Positions 1 through 8,815 of a DNA stretch of 64,000 nucleotides are shown piece after piece. The position numbers and the translations under genes were made by a program. The notes beneath the pieces are model-generated. The model saw nothing but the letters and a program-made list of their open reading frames with translations. It did not search any database and had not been told where the DNA came from. This DNA comes from JAVVXB01 sp036651815 (GTDB taxonomy: Bacteria > Bacillota > Clostridia > Christensenellales > CAG-138): contig JAVVXB010000008.1 in assembly GCA_036651815.1 (NCBI GenBank), positions 1 to 64,000 on the forward strand, written 5' to 3'. Within the stretch, counting starts at the first letter, position 1; every line of letters begins with the position of its first letter.

Positions 1-453
1 ACAACGGTTGGCGGGCTATATGAAAAAGGCGGCAAGGCAGTCAGCGTTCAATTTGCCGGTGATTTGTTTGAAATCTATTTTTCTGAAACTGCACATTCAC
101 CAGACAATACTGCCCCCGCCGCATATACCATGATGAAGCTTGGCAAAAACGGCTCTTTGCTCTCCAGCTACTTACTGAAGAATAATGAGCTTGCAGATGC
201 AATCCTTTTTGATGCCGTATCAAAATCTGCGGCATGGGAGGGTGTGGATGTCAGCACTTTAGAGGAATGCTATCTCATCCGTCAAAGCTTTTCCGAAACT
301 GGTGAAATCCACGATTACTATGCTTATCGGTTAAAAGAAGCTACAGCGGCGTTGCCGTCCGATACAGCAGTATTACAGGGTGGTGCGGATGGGCGGTATA
401 GCGTACTCTCCGCGGAACTCTATACACAGCTTGTCGATTCATTCAATTCATGA
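1..453 (+). CDS. Unknown protein, 5' end outside window
   Basis: The frame is open from the first base, so the start lies upstream; 150 codons are visible. I do not recognise a family. The visible part is soluble-looking, mildly acidic, with no membrane segment and no Cys cluster. Its stop overlaps an ATG (ATGA at 450-453), and a membrane-protein gene follows whose better start is at 468, so the two are probably cotranscribed and end at the terminator at 910. It could be the extracytoplasmic tail of a larger membrane or sensor protein, but nothing in the visible part proves this. Confidence 0.6.
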   Translation, partial: TTVGGLYEKGGKAVSVQFAGDLFEIYFSETAHSPDNTAPAAYTMMKLGKNGSLLSSYLLKNNELADAILFDAVSKSAAWEGVDVSTLEECYLIRQSFSETGEIHDYYAYRLKEATAALPSDTAVLQGGADGRYSVLSAELYTQLVDSFNS

Positions 454-467
454 AAGGCGGGGCAACG

Positions 468-842
468 ATGAGTAAAATAAATTGTAAAAATACACTGTGG
501 GCACTTATCGCATTCATTGCGCTCGGTGTATCATACTTGGTTTTCCGTTTCGCTATGTTTGATTTGCACGGCATGAAACAATGGCCAACAATATTAGGCG
601 TTGTTTCACTTGCTGTGTTGATTCTGTCGCTCATCTTGAAAAAACATTGGCTGGCAGCAAGCACTGATTTTGGATATATCGGTGGCTTTGTCGTTGCTCT
701 TTTACTCAATTCTGACGGTGTGGATGCCGGAGGAGCAAGAACAAATAACTTATGGATTATTTGGGCAGCAATCCTGCTTACCTGCATTGCTGCTGGAATT
801 GTTATTGAGATTGCAGTAAACCGAAACAGGCTTAGCAAGTGA
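468..842 (+). CDS. Small four-helix membrane protein, unknown function
   Basis: A 124-residue protein with four predicted membrane segments (about residues 7-29, 40-57, 66-80 and 93-114) and a short charged C-terminus. I chose ATG 468 because an AAAGGCGGGG ribosome-binding site sits just upstream; an in-frame ATG at 450 overlaps the previous stop but lacks such a site. It follows the truncated gene with translational-coupling spacing and is the last gene before the hairpin terminator at 910-943. No family is recognised. A partner or membrane anchor for the preceding protein is a guess from position only. Confidence 0.65.
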   Translation: MSKINCKNTLWALIAFIALGVSYLVFRFAMFDLHGMKQWPTILGVVSLAVLILSLILKKHWLAASTDFGYIGGFVVALLLNSDGVDAGGARTNNLWIIWAAILLTCIAAGIVIEIAVNRNRLSK

Positions 843-909
843 GATGATGAGCAGTTCACGCAAGCGTAAAATCAGCGTAGCACTCAAAAATCCGCTAATC
901 TCGAAATCA

Positions 910-958
910 AGGGCAACCTCGTCATTATCGGCTTGGTTGCCCTCTTTCTATTTTTATC
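910..958 (+). terminator. Rho-independent terminator
   Basis: A perfect 9-bp stem (AGGGCAACC at 910-918, GGTTGCCCT at 935-943) encloses a 16-base loop and is followed by a T-rich tail. It closes the rightward pair at 1-842. Confidence 0.8.
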
Positions 959-1252
959 GTCCTTATGCGAGTATCGTCCAATGTATCCTAGGGCTTCTTA
1001 AAAGATAGCAACTATCATTTTGTATTCGCTTGATGATAAGCCATACCATTTTAAAATGGATATCGATCAAACGTTTCTGCTCAAAAAAATGATATCCAAT
1101 TAGTAGGGGGTCATGTCTGATCGCATATTACTCTTTTTAAAATACATCCAGGAAACAATTTCAAAAGTAATTAAGGACAGGAACTACTGATGCAACTTAG
1201 AAAAAGCTTGCATCGGTTGTCAAAACCAGCTGCGCATTGAGGATGAAGGCAG
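944..1252. other. Non-coding stretch with short inverted repeats
   Basis: No supported gene. Two short inverted repeats are visible: GGATATC at 1058-1064 with GATATCC at 1091-1097, and GATGCAA at 1189-1195 with TTGCATC at 1208-1214. The second lies downstream of the leftward gene at 1253 and could weakly end its transcript, but it lacks a T-tract. Confidence 0.4.
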
Positions 1253-1801
1253 TTATGAAAGACTTTTTCGGAACAGAAATATGGAAACAAGTAGCATAAT
1301 GCCATCTGCAACCAACGAAGCGCCAAGGAAGATCATCAGTACCGCAGCTGCATTAAAGGGGTTGAGCAGTGCAAGAACGCCGCAGATGATGGACACCACC
1401 GAAAAGATTAAGGGAATAAACCATTTTTGCACCTTGAGTCGGATCAATTCAATTGCGGTCTGCAAGCTATTAAAACCGGAGAATATTAACGAAAAGCCAA
1501 GCATAAACGGCAGAATTTTGATTAGAATTTCGGGAAGGATCAGCAACAGTATGCCGATGGCCAGCAGGGTTAGTCCTACGGAAAGACTGCCAAATGCCGG
1601 ATGTGCCTTCCTGGCAAAATAGAGGATGGTCAGGATCAGGCCGGCGATGGAGACAAGACCCGCGACAATGTACACAATGACATAGCTGGATTCACCCGGC
1701 CAGATAAATAATGCAATGCCGATGAAGATCATCACGATCGCAGCAATCAGATTGTTCCAGTCAAACCTAGACTTTTGATGTTCTACAATGATGGTTTCCA
1801 T
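1253..1801 (-). CDS. HdeD-like DUF308 membrane protein
   Basis: A 182-residue protein with six hydrophobic segments spread along its whole length, the pattern of the HdeD/DUF308 family. HdeD of E. coli is linked to acid resistance; in Bacillota the role of these proteins is unknown. The start at 1801 has a clear AGGAGG site seven to nine bases upstream on the minus strand. It stands 42 bases after comF on the same strand and could be the last gene of the recD2-comF transcript or have its own promoter. Confidence 0.75.
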   Translation of the reverse strand: METIIVEHQKSRFDWNNLIAAIVMIFIGIALFIWPGESSYVIVYIVAGLVSIAGLILTILYFARKAHPAFGSLSVGLTLLAIGILLLILPEILIKILPFMLGFSLIFSGFNSLQTAIELIRLKVQKWFIPLIFSVVSIICGVLALLNPFNAAAVLMIFLGASLVADGIMLLVSIFLFRKSLS

Positions 1802-1843
1802 ATAAAATTCCTCCTAATTATTTTATTGCCGCAGCCTGCGGCA

Positions 1844-2527
1844 CTATTTGCACTGCTCCGAAGCGCTGAGTGGAAGAGCAGAGTTTTGTTTGGGTACACC
1901 GGCTAAACAGGCGCAGGCGCCATATACATGCTTAGCTCCTGCTTGTTTGAGCGCGTCTGCACAGGTAATGAGCGTCGCTTGGGTTGTGGCGACGTCATCC
2001 ACCAACAATACGGATCGCCCAGATACATTCTTTGAGGCGGAAAACGCAGCAGTCAGGTTGAAACTGCGGTGCGCAGCATCCAATTGCGCCTGTGGCTTTG
2101 TATAACGTGTACGGAGAAGAAGATGGGTACAAACTGGGCGTTGATATCGTTGTTGCAATTCCGCACAGAGCGCTTGACTTTGATTAAAGGTGCGCACCCA
2201 TTGCCGCAGCGGATGGAGCGGAACTGGAATCATGCAGTCAAATTTCCAGGAATCCGGAAGCTCAATGAATTGCGCAAAGAATGACGCAAGCGCAATCTGC
2301 CGTTGATATTTGAACCGGTGCATGGGGGATTCCACCGCCTCTGTATACGCCAATCCGCAGATCAGGCCATCTAACTGTGCGGGGCATTCACAGGATGGGT
2401 GAATGGTGAGTTGCGCACGGCAACCTTCACACAGACCATCCATACCAACCAGGGTTTCCAGACCACAGATGGCACAGACAAGATTCCTAGGATATAGCCA
2501 GTCGATGAAGTTGGCCAACAGCTTCAT
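1844..2527 (-). CDS. comF: ComF family phosphoribosyltransferase-like protein
   Basis: A 227-residue ComF homologue, linked in other bacteria to DNA uptake during transformation. The N-terminus carries a zinc-ribbon-like set of cysteines (CAIC near the start, then CEGC), and the C-terminal half has the PRPP-binding signature VLLVDDVATTQAT of type I phosphoribosyltransferases. ATG 2527 overlaps the recD2 stop as ATGA on the minus strand, which argues for coupling; an in-frame ATG at 2545 would overlap recD2 further. Length and motif order are normal for the family. Whether the organism is competent cannot be judged from one gene. Confidence 0.9.
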   Translation of the reverse strand: MKLLANFIDWLYPRNLVCAICGLETLVGMDGLCEGCRAQLTIHPSCECPAQLDGLICGLAYTEAVESPMHRFKYQRQIALASFFAQFIELPDSWKFDCMIPVPLHPLRQWVRTFNQSQALCAELQQRYQRPVCTHLLLRTRYTKPQAQLDAAHRSFNLTAAFSASKNVSGRSVLLVDDVATTQATLITCADALKQAGAKHVYGACACLAGVPKQNSALPLSASEQCK

Positions 2528-4728
2528 TTTCGAATTTCGCTCCATTCCACCAACCGTTCACGCAGTGCTGTGTAACGACGGCTCGTCCGATTGTTGTTCA
2601 CCATATAGGAAAGCGAGTCGCGGCGACCTATGCAAATCACCTGTTTTCTGGCACGCGTGACGGCTGTATAGAGAAGATTGCGCGTCAGCATGGGACTGGC
2701 TCCACCAAACAGCGGAAGGATCACAATGGGGAATTCACTTCCTTGACTCTTGTGAATGGAAATACAGTATGCAAGATCCAATTCGTCGAGCTGCGAATAA
2801 TCAAACATTGCTAGGCGGTTGTCATCGAACAATACCTGCATGCGCCGATTCATCGGATCAATTCGGTAGACCGTCCCAAGATCTCCATTAAACGCGCCTA
2901 CACCTTCCTCCGCAGCAACAGTAGAAGTTTCGATTTTCGTCCAAGCAACCTTATAATTATTTTTAATCTGCATAATACGGTCGCCTTCACGAAGGACGGT
3001 ATCGCCACTGAGTTGTTCCCGCTTTTCTGGTGAAGGTGGATTGAGCGCAGCCTGCAAACTGGTATTGAGATGATAGACACCGAGCGTTCCTTTTTTCATG
3101 GGGGCTAGCACCTGTATGTCCATGAGCGGTTCGCTGGTGGGCATCTCATCACCAGGATGTGTACAGAGGCTCAGAATTCGGTTTAAGATTTGATCCTGAC
3201 TCGCAATCTCTTCGAAACGAAAATCCGATTCAGGACGGTCTAAATAGGGCGGCTCACCATCATTAATGCGGTGAGCATTGGTGACGATCATGCTGCGCTG
3301 CGCCTGACGAAAAATTTCTGTTAACCGAACAACGCGAATGACATCGCTATCGATGATATCGCGCAACACCTCGCCGGCACCGACTGGCGGAAGCTGGTCG
3401 GCATCGCCCACCATAATCAGCCTTGTACCATCCGGTACGGCTTTGAGTAGTGCAGACATCAAGGGAACATCCACCATGCTCATCTCGTCCACAATGATCA
3501 TATCAAAAAAAACAGGGTTGTCCTTGTTGCGCAGGAAGCCTTCGCCTGGAATGTATTCCAGCAGTCGGTGCAGCGTCTTTGCGTCGTGCCCAGTTGCTTC
3601 TGTCATGCGCTTTGCGGCGCGGCCTGTTGGCGCGGTTAACGCTACTTCAAGCCCCATTTCCTGCATGAGAAACGTGATAAAACGAATGATGGTCGTTTTT
3701 CCGGTACCTGGACCGCCAGTAATAACCAGCACGTTTTCCTTGAGTGCAGTCTGCACAGCCAACTGTTGTTGAGATGACATTTCTAATTTTTGATTGATCT
3801 GAAGCGCCGCATAATCAAAAAAAGGATTATCGATTGGTTGTGCCGCTAAATGGAGCAGGCGTTCCGCGATGGTGTTTTCCATACGCTGCATGCGGGGAAG
3901 AAAAACCCCATCCTGCTCACCAACCATTTGATTGACAGCATCATTGCTTTCGATCAGATCGTCAAGCGCATCGCTGATTAAATCAGCGGGAACGCCAAGA
4001 AGCGAGCTTGCATAATTAATTAGATTTGCGCGAGGCAGGTAGGTATGTCCATATTCTCGATTTGCATTTTCCAGCGCATAAAGTATGCCCGCTCGTAGGC
4101 GTGAAATAGAGTCAAAGGCATAGCCAGAGACGTTTTGCGCAATTTTATCCGCACTAATAAAGCCGATTCCATCGACATCATGAATAATCTGATAAGGGTT
4201 TTCCTCAATGCGTACCATGCAAAGTTCCCCGTAGATACGGTAGAGCTTGATGGCCTGATTCACGGTTACACCATAGGGCTCAAGGGAAAGCATGATATCG
4301 CGCATCATACGATTTTCCCGATAGGAATCAACGATCATACCGAGGCGCTTTTTGCCAATACCTGGAATTTCCACAAGACGCTCCGGACATTCGTCAAAAA
4401 TGGTTAGGGTCTCCATGCCAAAGGCTAGCACGATGGCATGTGCGGTGCTCGGGCCGATGCCGCGGATCAACCCGCTTCCCAGATAATTTTCCACTGCCGA
4501 CAACGTGGCGGGTGCAAGCGTGCGGTAGGACATGGCCTTAAATTGATTGCCATATTTCGGATGGGTGGTATAACTGCCGGTCAGTTCAACACGTTCGCCC
4601 GTATTTGCGAGTGGGAGCACGCCTACAACGCTCAGCTTTTCGCCTTCATCGGGCTGTAGCTCCAACACTGTCCATCCGTTATCGGCATTGCGATAGATGA
4701 TGTTTTGAATTGTACCGGATAACTCCAT
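2524..4728 (-). CDS. recD2: RecD2-type DNA helicase
   Basis: A 734-residue superfamily 1B 5'-3' DNA helicase of the RecD2 type, found in bacteria without a RecBCD partner and tied to repair and fork stability. The N-terminal part has the OB-like region and helix-hairpin-helix motifs (GIGPS near residue 91, GIGKKRLG near 122). The helicase core has Walker A GGPGTGKTT near residue 340, Walker B with DEMSMVD, the GDADQLPPVG motif, and a UvrD-like C-terminal motif HKSQGSEF near residue 660. AAGGAG lies just upstream of the start. It overlaps comF by four bases and the permease gene ends 17 bases upstream, so a leftward operon is likely. Confidence 0.95.
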   Translation of the reverse strand: MELSGTIQNIIYRNADNGWTVLELQPDEGEKLSVVGVLPLANTGERVELTGSYTTHPKYGNQFKAMSYRTLAPATLSAVENYLGSGLIRGIGPSTAHAIVLAFGMETLTIFDECPERLVEIPGIGKKRLGMIVDSYRENRMMRDIMLSLEPYGVTVNQAIKLYRIYGELCMVRIEENPYQIIHDVDGIGFISADKIAQNVSGYAFDSISRLRAGILYALENANREYGHTYLPRANLINYASSLLGVPADLISDALDDLIESNDAVNQMVGEQDGVFLPRMQRMENTIAERLLHLAAQPIDNPFFDYAALQINQKLEMSSQQQLAVQTALKENVLVITGGPGTGKTTIIRFITFLMQEMGLEVALTAPTGRAAKRMTEATGHDAKTLHRLLEYIPGEGFLRNKDNPVFFDMIIVDEMSMVDVPLMSALLKAVPDGTRLIMVGDADQLPPVGAGEVLRDIIDSDVIRVVRLTEIFRQAQRSMIVTNAHRINDGEPPYLDRPESDFRFEEIASQDQILNRILSLCTHPGDEMPTSEPLMDIQVLAPMKKGTLGVYHLNTSLQAALNPPSPEKREQLSGDTVLREGDRIMQIKNNYKVAWTKIETSTVAAEEGVGAFNGDLGTVYRIDPMNRRMQVLFDDNRLAMFDYSQLDELDLAYCISIHKSQGSEFPIVILPLFGGASPMLTRNLLYTAVTRARKQVICIGRRDSLSYMVNNNRTSRRYTALRERLVEWSEIRK

Positions 4729-4745
4729 GTAACTCCTTTGTACGG

Positions 4746-5591
4746 TTATGCAATCAACTGCAAAAGCAGTCCTGACACAACGGCAGCAGCATAGACGACG
4801 CCTAGCACCAGCAAATAGGTTTTGATTCCACGTTTTCCACGCATCAACACCAGCAGACCGATGCCGCTTGCCGTACAGAGCCCAGCAACTGTGCTGCCAA
4901 AGGTGATCATCCCATCTAGATACAGTTGGGTAATGAGAACGCTTGCAGCGCAGTTCGGAATAAAACCAATGAGGCCAGCAAGCAGTGGCTGTAATGGACC
5001 GGGCAATAATAGGGCCGAAAACTGTTCTTCGCCGATGCCGGCAATCAGAATATTCAGCGCCAATGTTACGAGAAAGATAAAAAGAAGGATGGAGAGCGTC
5101 CGCTTTATGGCGGCGACAAAAATGTGAATGAATTTATCATCGCTTTCGCACTCGTGCGGCGTTTCTGTTTTAGCATAGGCGGCCTGTTGATTTTTCAACG
5201 ACCAACAAAAATCCAGAGTAAATCCTGCAATGATGGCCACGACCAGTTTTGTTGCCATGAGCTTCCAAACGGCAGAAAAGCCAGTTGGATTTGCAAGCAA
5301 AATGGGAATGGCCTCGTCTGAAGTGGAGAGAAACACCGCCACAAGCGTGCCGGCGGAGACGAGTCCACCATTAAACAGATGTGCGCATGCGGCAGAAAAC
5401 CCACATTGCGGCACCAGGCCAAGCGTTGCACCAAGTGCTGGCCCAAAGCGGCCGGCGCGTTGCATGGCGCAGACAAATTTTCCTGCGGCGCGATGCTCAA
5501 TATACTCCATCAGAAAGATGGTAACCAACAGAAACGGAATCAGTTTGGCGCAGTCCAACAGCGCATCCAATAATAACTCTAAATAATCCAT
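4746..5591 (-). CDS. Putative 10TM heavy-metal exporter-like permease (ArsP_2 type)
   Basis: A 281-residue polytopic membrane protein with about eight to ten hydrophobic segments. Two similar halves each carry a conserved turn, PQCGFSA near residue 60 and PNCAASV near residue 210, typical of the family described as putative 10TM heavy-metal or manganese exporters (Pfam ArsP_2). A hydrophilic cytoplasmic loop with His, Cys and acidic residues lies between the halves. The frame extends to 5621, but the segment above 5591 crosses the hairpin at 5603-5629, so ATG 5591 is the better start. Substrate is unknown. Confidence 0.7.
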   Translation of the reverse strand: MDYLELLLDALLDCAKLIPFLLVTIFLMEYIEHRAAGKFVCAMQRAGRFGPALGATLGLVPQCGFSAACAHLFNGGLVSAGTLVAVFLSTSDEAIPILLANPTGFSAVWKLMATKLVVAIIAGFTLDFCWSLKNQQAAYAKTETPHECESDDKFIHIFVAAIKRTLSILLFIFLVTLALNILIAGIGEEQFSALLLPGPLQPLLAGLIGFIPNCAASVLITQLYLDGMITFGSTVAGLCTASGIGLLVLMRGKRGIKTYLLVLGVVYAAAVVSGLLLQLIA

Positions 5592-5602
5592 TTTAATCAA
5601 GT

Positions 5603-5629
5603 GCCCCCGCTTATCATACACGCGGGGGC
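5603..5629 (-). terminator. Hairpin between glyS and the permease gene
   Basis: An 8-bp G/C stem (GCCCCCGC 5603-5610, GCGGGGGC 5622-5629) with an 11-base loop. It lies just downstream of the GlyRS stop on the minus strand. The T-rich side faces the plus strand, so it may end leftward transcripts only partly, or act in both directions. Confidence 0.6.
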
Positions 5630-5646
5630 TTCCTTACTTTCTTTAC

Positions 5647-7038
5647 TTAAAAATCAAGACGTTGTTCGATGTATGAAATTAAGTTTGCAATGGGCATGCG
5701 CACCTGCTCCATTGTGTCACGGTCACGGACGGTAACAGTTTCATCGGCTTCCGTATCAAAGTCAACCGTGATACACAACGGTGTACCAATTTCGTCTTCA
5801 CGCCGATAACGTTTGCCGATAGATCCAATTTCATCGTAATCTACCATCAATTTCTTTGAAAGCAACGTGTAGACCTCTAAGGCCTTAGCCGATAGCTTTT
5901 TGCTGAGCGGCAATACCGCGCATTTGTAGGGCGCTAATGCCGGATGCAGGCGGAGAACGGTGCGAACATCGCCACCTTCAAGCGTTTCCTCATCATAAGC
6001 ATTGCAGAGAAATGCCAATGCAACACGATCGGCGCCAAGCGAAGGCTCCACACAGTACGGCACATATTTTTCATTGGTAAACGGATCGACGTATTCAAAG
6101 TTTTCTCCGCTATGGCTCGCATGTGCCTTAAGGTCAAAATCAGTTCGGTCAGCAATACCCCACAGTTCACCCCAGCCGAATGGGAAGAGATATTCAATGT
6201 CGGTCGTACCTTTACTATAATGGGAAAGTTCTTCTTTTTCATGTTCACGCAGACGCATGCGATCTTCCTGCATGCCCAAGGCAAGTAAAAAGTTTTTGCA
6301 ATAATCTTTCCAGTAATGGTACCATTCGAGATCGGTGCCGGGTGCACAGAAGAACTCCAATTCCATCTGTTCAAACTCACGGATGCGAAAAATAAAGTTT
6401 CCGGGCGTGATTTCATTACGAAACGATTTGCCGATCTGCGCAATGCCGAACGGAAGTTTGCGGCGGGTTGTGCGCTGTACGTTTTTGAAGTTGACAAAGA
6501 TGCCCTGCGCAGTTTCGGGCCTGAGATACAATTCGTTCGTCGAATCCTCTGTAACACCCTGAAACGTCTTAAACATCAGATTGAATTTTCGTATGCTGGT
6601 AAAATCAGCTTTTCCGCATTCGGGACAGACGATGCCTTTTTCGGCGATGTACTGTTCCATTTGTGCATTTGTCCAGCCATCCGGATGCACGTTTGTCAGA
6701 TCGTTGGCCACGGCGTAATCTTCAATAAGCTTGTCGGCACGAAACCGCGACTGGCAAGCCTTACAGTCCATCAAAGGATCTGAAAAACCGCCTACATGTC
6801 CGCTGGCAACCCAAACTTGTGGGTTCATAAGAATCGCTGCGTCCATTCCGACGTTATAGGGACTTTCCTGCACAAATTTCTTCCACCATGCGCGCTTGAC
6901 ATTGTTTTTAAACTCTACGCCCAAGGGACCGTAATCCCAGGAGTTGGCTAGTCCGCCATAAATATCGCTGCCCGGAAAAATAAAGCCGCGACCTTTGCAG
7001 AGCGAAACGATTTGATCCATTGTTTTTAAGGTTGCCAT
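5647..7038 (-). CDS. glyS: Glycyl-tRNA synthetase, single-chain class II
   Basis: A 463-residue GlyRS of the dimeric alpha2 type shared with Archaea, eukaryotes and many Bacillota, not the alpha2beta2 GlyQS type. It joins glycine to tRNA-Gly. Class II motifs are visible: motif 2-like region around FRNEITPGNF and motif 3 near GLGADRVAL-type sequence in the second half (EPSLGADRVAL). Zinc-ribbon cysteines occur around CKACQ and CPECG in the N-terminal third. ATG 7038 is preceded by GGAGGAGGG; the frame starts earlier at 7059 without support. A sigma-A promoter sits at 7073-7102. I see no T-box leader, as the 5' UTR is only about 30 bases. Confidence 0.97.
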   Translation of the reverse strand: MATLKTMDQIVSLCKGRGFIFPGSDIYGGLANSWDYGPLGVEFKNNVKRAWWKKFVQESPYNVGMDAAILMNPQVWVASGHVGGFSDPLMDCKACQSRFRADKLIEDYAVANDLTNVHPDGWTNAQMEQYIAEKGIVCPECGKADFTSIRKFNLMFKTFQGVTEDSTNELYLRPETAQGIFVNFKNVQRTTRRKLPFGIAQIGKSFRNEITPGNFIFRIREFEQMELEFFCAPGTDLEWYHYWKDYCKNFLLALGMQEDRMRLREHEKEELSHYSKGTTDIEYLFPFGWGELWGIADRTDFDLKAHASHSGENFEYVDPFTNEKYVPYCVEPSLGADRVALAFLCNAYDEETLEGGDVRTVLRLHPALAPYKCAVLPLSKKLSAKALEVYTLLSKKLMVDYDEIGSIGKRYRREDEIGTPLCITVDFDTEADETVTVRDRDTMEQVRMPIANLISYIEQRLDF

Positions 7039-7072
7039 TGAGTCTATACCCTCCTCCAATATTCCAGACTAT

Positions 7073-7102
7073 ATTATCGCAGTAAGTTATCTTGTTTGTC
7101 AA
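7073..7102 (-). promoter_or_regulatory. Sigma-A promoter of glyS
   Basis: On the minus strand: -35 TTGACA (7097-7102), 18-base spacer, -10 GATAAT (7073-7078). This leaves a leader too short for a T-box riboswitch. Confidence 0.75.
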
Positions 7103-7192
7103 GGTTTGCACCAACACAGCGAAGGTCGCGTACTATACAGTAATCGGCAAATCGATCGAGCCGAAATGTAAATATCTGTTAGGAGGATATCT

Positions 7193-7408
7193 ATGGGTTG
7201 CTTGAATAATTTCTGCGGCGGAAACAGCATGTGGTGGATTCTCATCTTGATGCTCGTCCTGGATGATGGCTGCAATACATGCGACAGCCTGATCTGGATT
7301 CTGCTGCTCTCCCGCTTCTGCAACTGTGGCGATGAACCCGCCAATAATGGTTGCGGATGCGGCTGCGGCTGCAATAGCGCGCCCGTGGGGCGCAACTGCG
7401 GTTGCTAA
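7193..7408 (+). CDS. Small cysteine-rich protein with a hydrophobic core and Gly-Cys tail
   Basis: A 71-residue protein with 12 cysteines. Residues 13-22 and 29-35 are strongly hydrophobic, and the C-terminal third contains four Gly-Cys dipeptides in a row followed by two more Cys. Ribosome-binding site TAGGAGG precedes ATG. Similar short Gly/Cys-rich proteins in Clostridia are sometimes auto-named chorion class high-cysteine protein, a composition-based label without function. It lies just upstream of an HMA metallochaperone gene on the same strand, so metal binding or a disulfide-linked envelope or spore-coat role are both possible. Confidence 0.65.
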   Translation: MGCLNNFCGGNSMWWILILMLVLDDGCNTCDSLIWILLLSRFCNCGDEPANNGCGCGCGCNSAPVGRNCGC

Positions 7409-7449
7409 ACAAAACAAGTTTTACAAAAGCACGTTGATTACCTAAATCG

Positions 7450-7489
7450 GCCTCCTTTGTGCTATACTAAATCGATACGCAAAGGAGGC
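7450..7489 (+). promoter_or_regulatory. Hairpin that pairs with the HMA gene's Shine-Dalgarno
   Basis: GCCTCCTTTGTG (7450-7461) pairs with CGCAAAGGAGGC (7478-7489) over 12 bp with one G-U pair and a 16-base loop. The 3' arm contains the AAAGGAGG ribosome-binding site of the gene starting at 7501. A TATACT -10-like hexamer sits in the loop (7463-7468); transcripts starting there would lack the 5' arm. There is no T-tract, so this is not a normal terminator. Confidence 0.55.
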
Positions 7490-7500
7490 TATGTGTCGTC

Positions 7501-7704
7501 ATGAAGAAGTTTCAAATCTCAATCACCGGCATGGGATGTGCGCACTGTGTGCAAAGCGTCACGCAAGTGCTGCGCAATATTGGTGCAACCGTCAATTCCT
7601 GTGAAATTGGTCAAGCAAATATCTTCTTTTCCGGCAGTGTGGATGTTATTACAGAAGCTGTCGAAAGCCTCGGGTTTACGGTGAAGACCGTTATGGAGGC
7701 ATAG
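7501..7704 (+). CDS. HMA-domain copper-chaperone-like protein
   Basis: A 67-residue stand-alone heavy-metal-associated domain (CopZ/MerP fold). The metal-binding motif GMGCAHC is at residues 10-16, with two Cys in the CxxC arrangement that binds Cu(I) or similar soft metals. Length is normal for CopZ. There is no copper ATPase next to it in the window; mnmA follows after six bases, suggesting cotranscription by chance or convenience. Its Shine-Dalgarno lies in a hairpin (7450-7489), so its translation could be conditional. Confidence 0.85.
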   Translation: MKKFQISITGMGCAHCVQSVTQVLRNIGATVNSCEIGQANIFFSGSVDVITEAVESLGFTVKTVMEA

Positions 7705-7710
7705 GAATAC

Positions 7711-8808
7711 GTGCGTACGGGTCATGTGATTGTTGGCATGTCGGGCGGCGTGGACAGCGCGGTTGCCGCGTTGCTACTCAAGGAACAAGGTTATGATGTC
7801 GTCGGCGTGTTCATGAAAAATTGGGAAGAAGAAGGCGAGGATGGCGTCTGCACGGCCGCACAGGACTATGCGGACGTGGTTGCTGTTTCGGAACAGATCG
7901 GGATTCCATACTATACCGTCAATTTTGCAAAAGAATACCGTGATCGCGTTTTTTCCTACTTTTTAGATGAGTATAAGCGCGGACGAACGCCCAACCCGGA
8001 TGTACTCTGCAACTGCGAAATCAAATTTCGTGCATTTATGGATCTTGCCGTTTCAACTGGAGCAAGTCTGCTTGCTACGGGCCATTATGCACGATTGGAT
8101 AAAACCAATGATGTGCGTCTATTGCGGTCATTGGATACAAATAAGGATCAAACGTATTTTTTGGCAGGTTTGACACAGAAACAGCTGCAGAATGCGCTAT
8201 TTCCAGTTGGAGAGCTACACAAAGGCAACGTGCGCAATATTGCGCGGAAGCATGGCCTTGCCAATGCGGAGAAAAAAGATTCTACAGGCGTCTGCTTTAT
8301 TGGAGAACGAAACTTCAAACAATTTCTGATGCAGTTTTTACCGGCACAGCCAGGTGATATGGTAGATGAAAAGGGAAAGATCATCGCCCGCCACGATGGG
8401 CTGATGTATTATACCCTTGGCCAACGCAAGGGGTTAGGGATTGGCGGCCGTAACGATGGTACGGGCGAAAGCTGGTTTGTAATTGGAAAGGATCTCAATC
8501 GCAATCTACTGATAATCCAGCAGGGAGAGCATGAGGAATTGTTCAGTAAATCCTGCGAATCCGATCGGATTTACTGGGTTGCGGGACAACCGCCAAATAG
8601 ATTTTTCTCCTGTACGGCAAAGTTTCGCTACCGTCAGCCGGATCAGGCTGTAACTGTAACCATACAGAACGAGGGCGCCATCGTGCAATTTGCACAGCAG
8701 CAGCGTGCAGTAACACCTGGCCAGTGGGTTGTGTTCTATGAAGGGGATACTTGTCTTGGCGGTGGCCCAATTGATCGAACTGAACCTGTAAAGTCGTTAC
8801 AATTATAA
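7711..8808 (+). CDS. mnmA: tRNA-specific 2-thiouridylase MnmA
   Basis: A 365-residue enzyme that thiolates U34 of tRNA-Lys, -Glu and -Gln. The PP-loop ATP-pyrophosphatase motif GMSGGVDS is at residues 9-16. The two catalytic cysteines are visible: Cys100 in LCNCEIKF and Cys195 in GVCFIG. Length is normal. The start is GTG at 7711; the only upstream purine-rich site, GGAGG, lies inside the end of the HMA gene. A hairpin terminator follows at 8816. Confidence 0.97.
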   Translation: MRTGHVIVGMSGGVDSAVAALLLKEQGYDVVGVFMKNWEEEGEDGVCTAAQDYADVVAVSEQIGIPYYTVNFAKEYRDRVFSYFLDEYKRGRTPNPDVLCNCEIKFRAFMDLAVSTGASLLATGHYARLDKTNDVRLLRSLDTNKDQTYFLAGLTQKQLQNALFPVGELHKGNVRNIARKHGLANAEKKDSTGVCFIGERNFKQFLMQFLPAQPGDMVDEKGKIIARHDGLMYYTLGQRKGLGIGGRNDGTGESWFVIGKDLNRNLLIIQQGEHEELFSKSCESDRIYWVAGQPPNRFFSCTAKFRYRQPDQAVTVTIQNEGAIVQFAQQQRAVTPGQWVVFYEGDTCLGGGPIDRTEPVKSLQL

Positions 8809-8815
8809 AAACGTT

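Noticed and set aside
1829..1842. GCCGCAG-C-CTGCGGC palindrome downstream of comF
   Set aside because: A one-base loop gives only a short effective stem and there is no T-tract, so it is not called a terminator.
7039..7192. Possible T-box leader for glyS
   Set aside because: The promoter at 7073-7102 leaves a leader of about 30 bases and no T-box core sequence is present.
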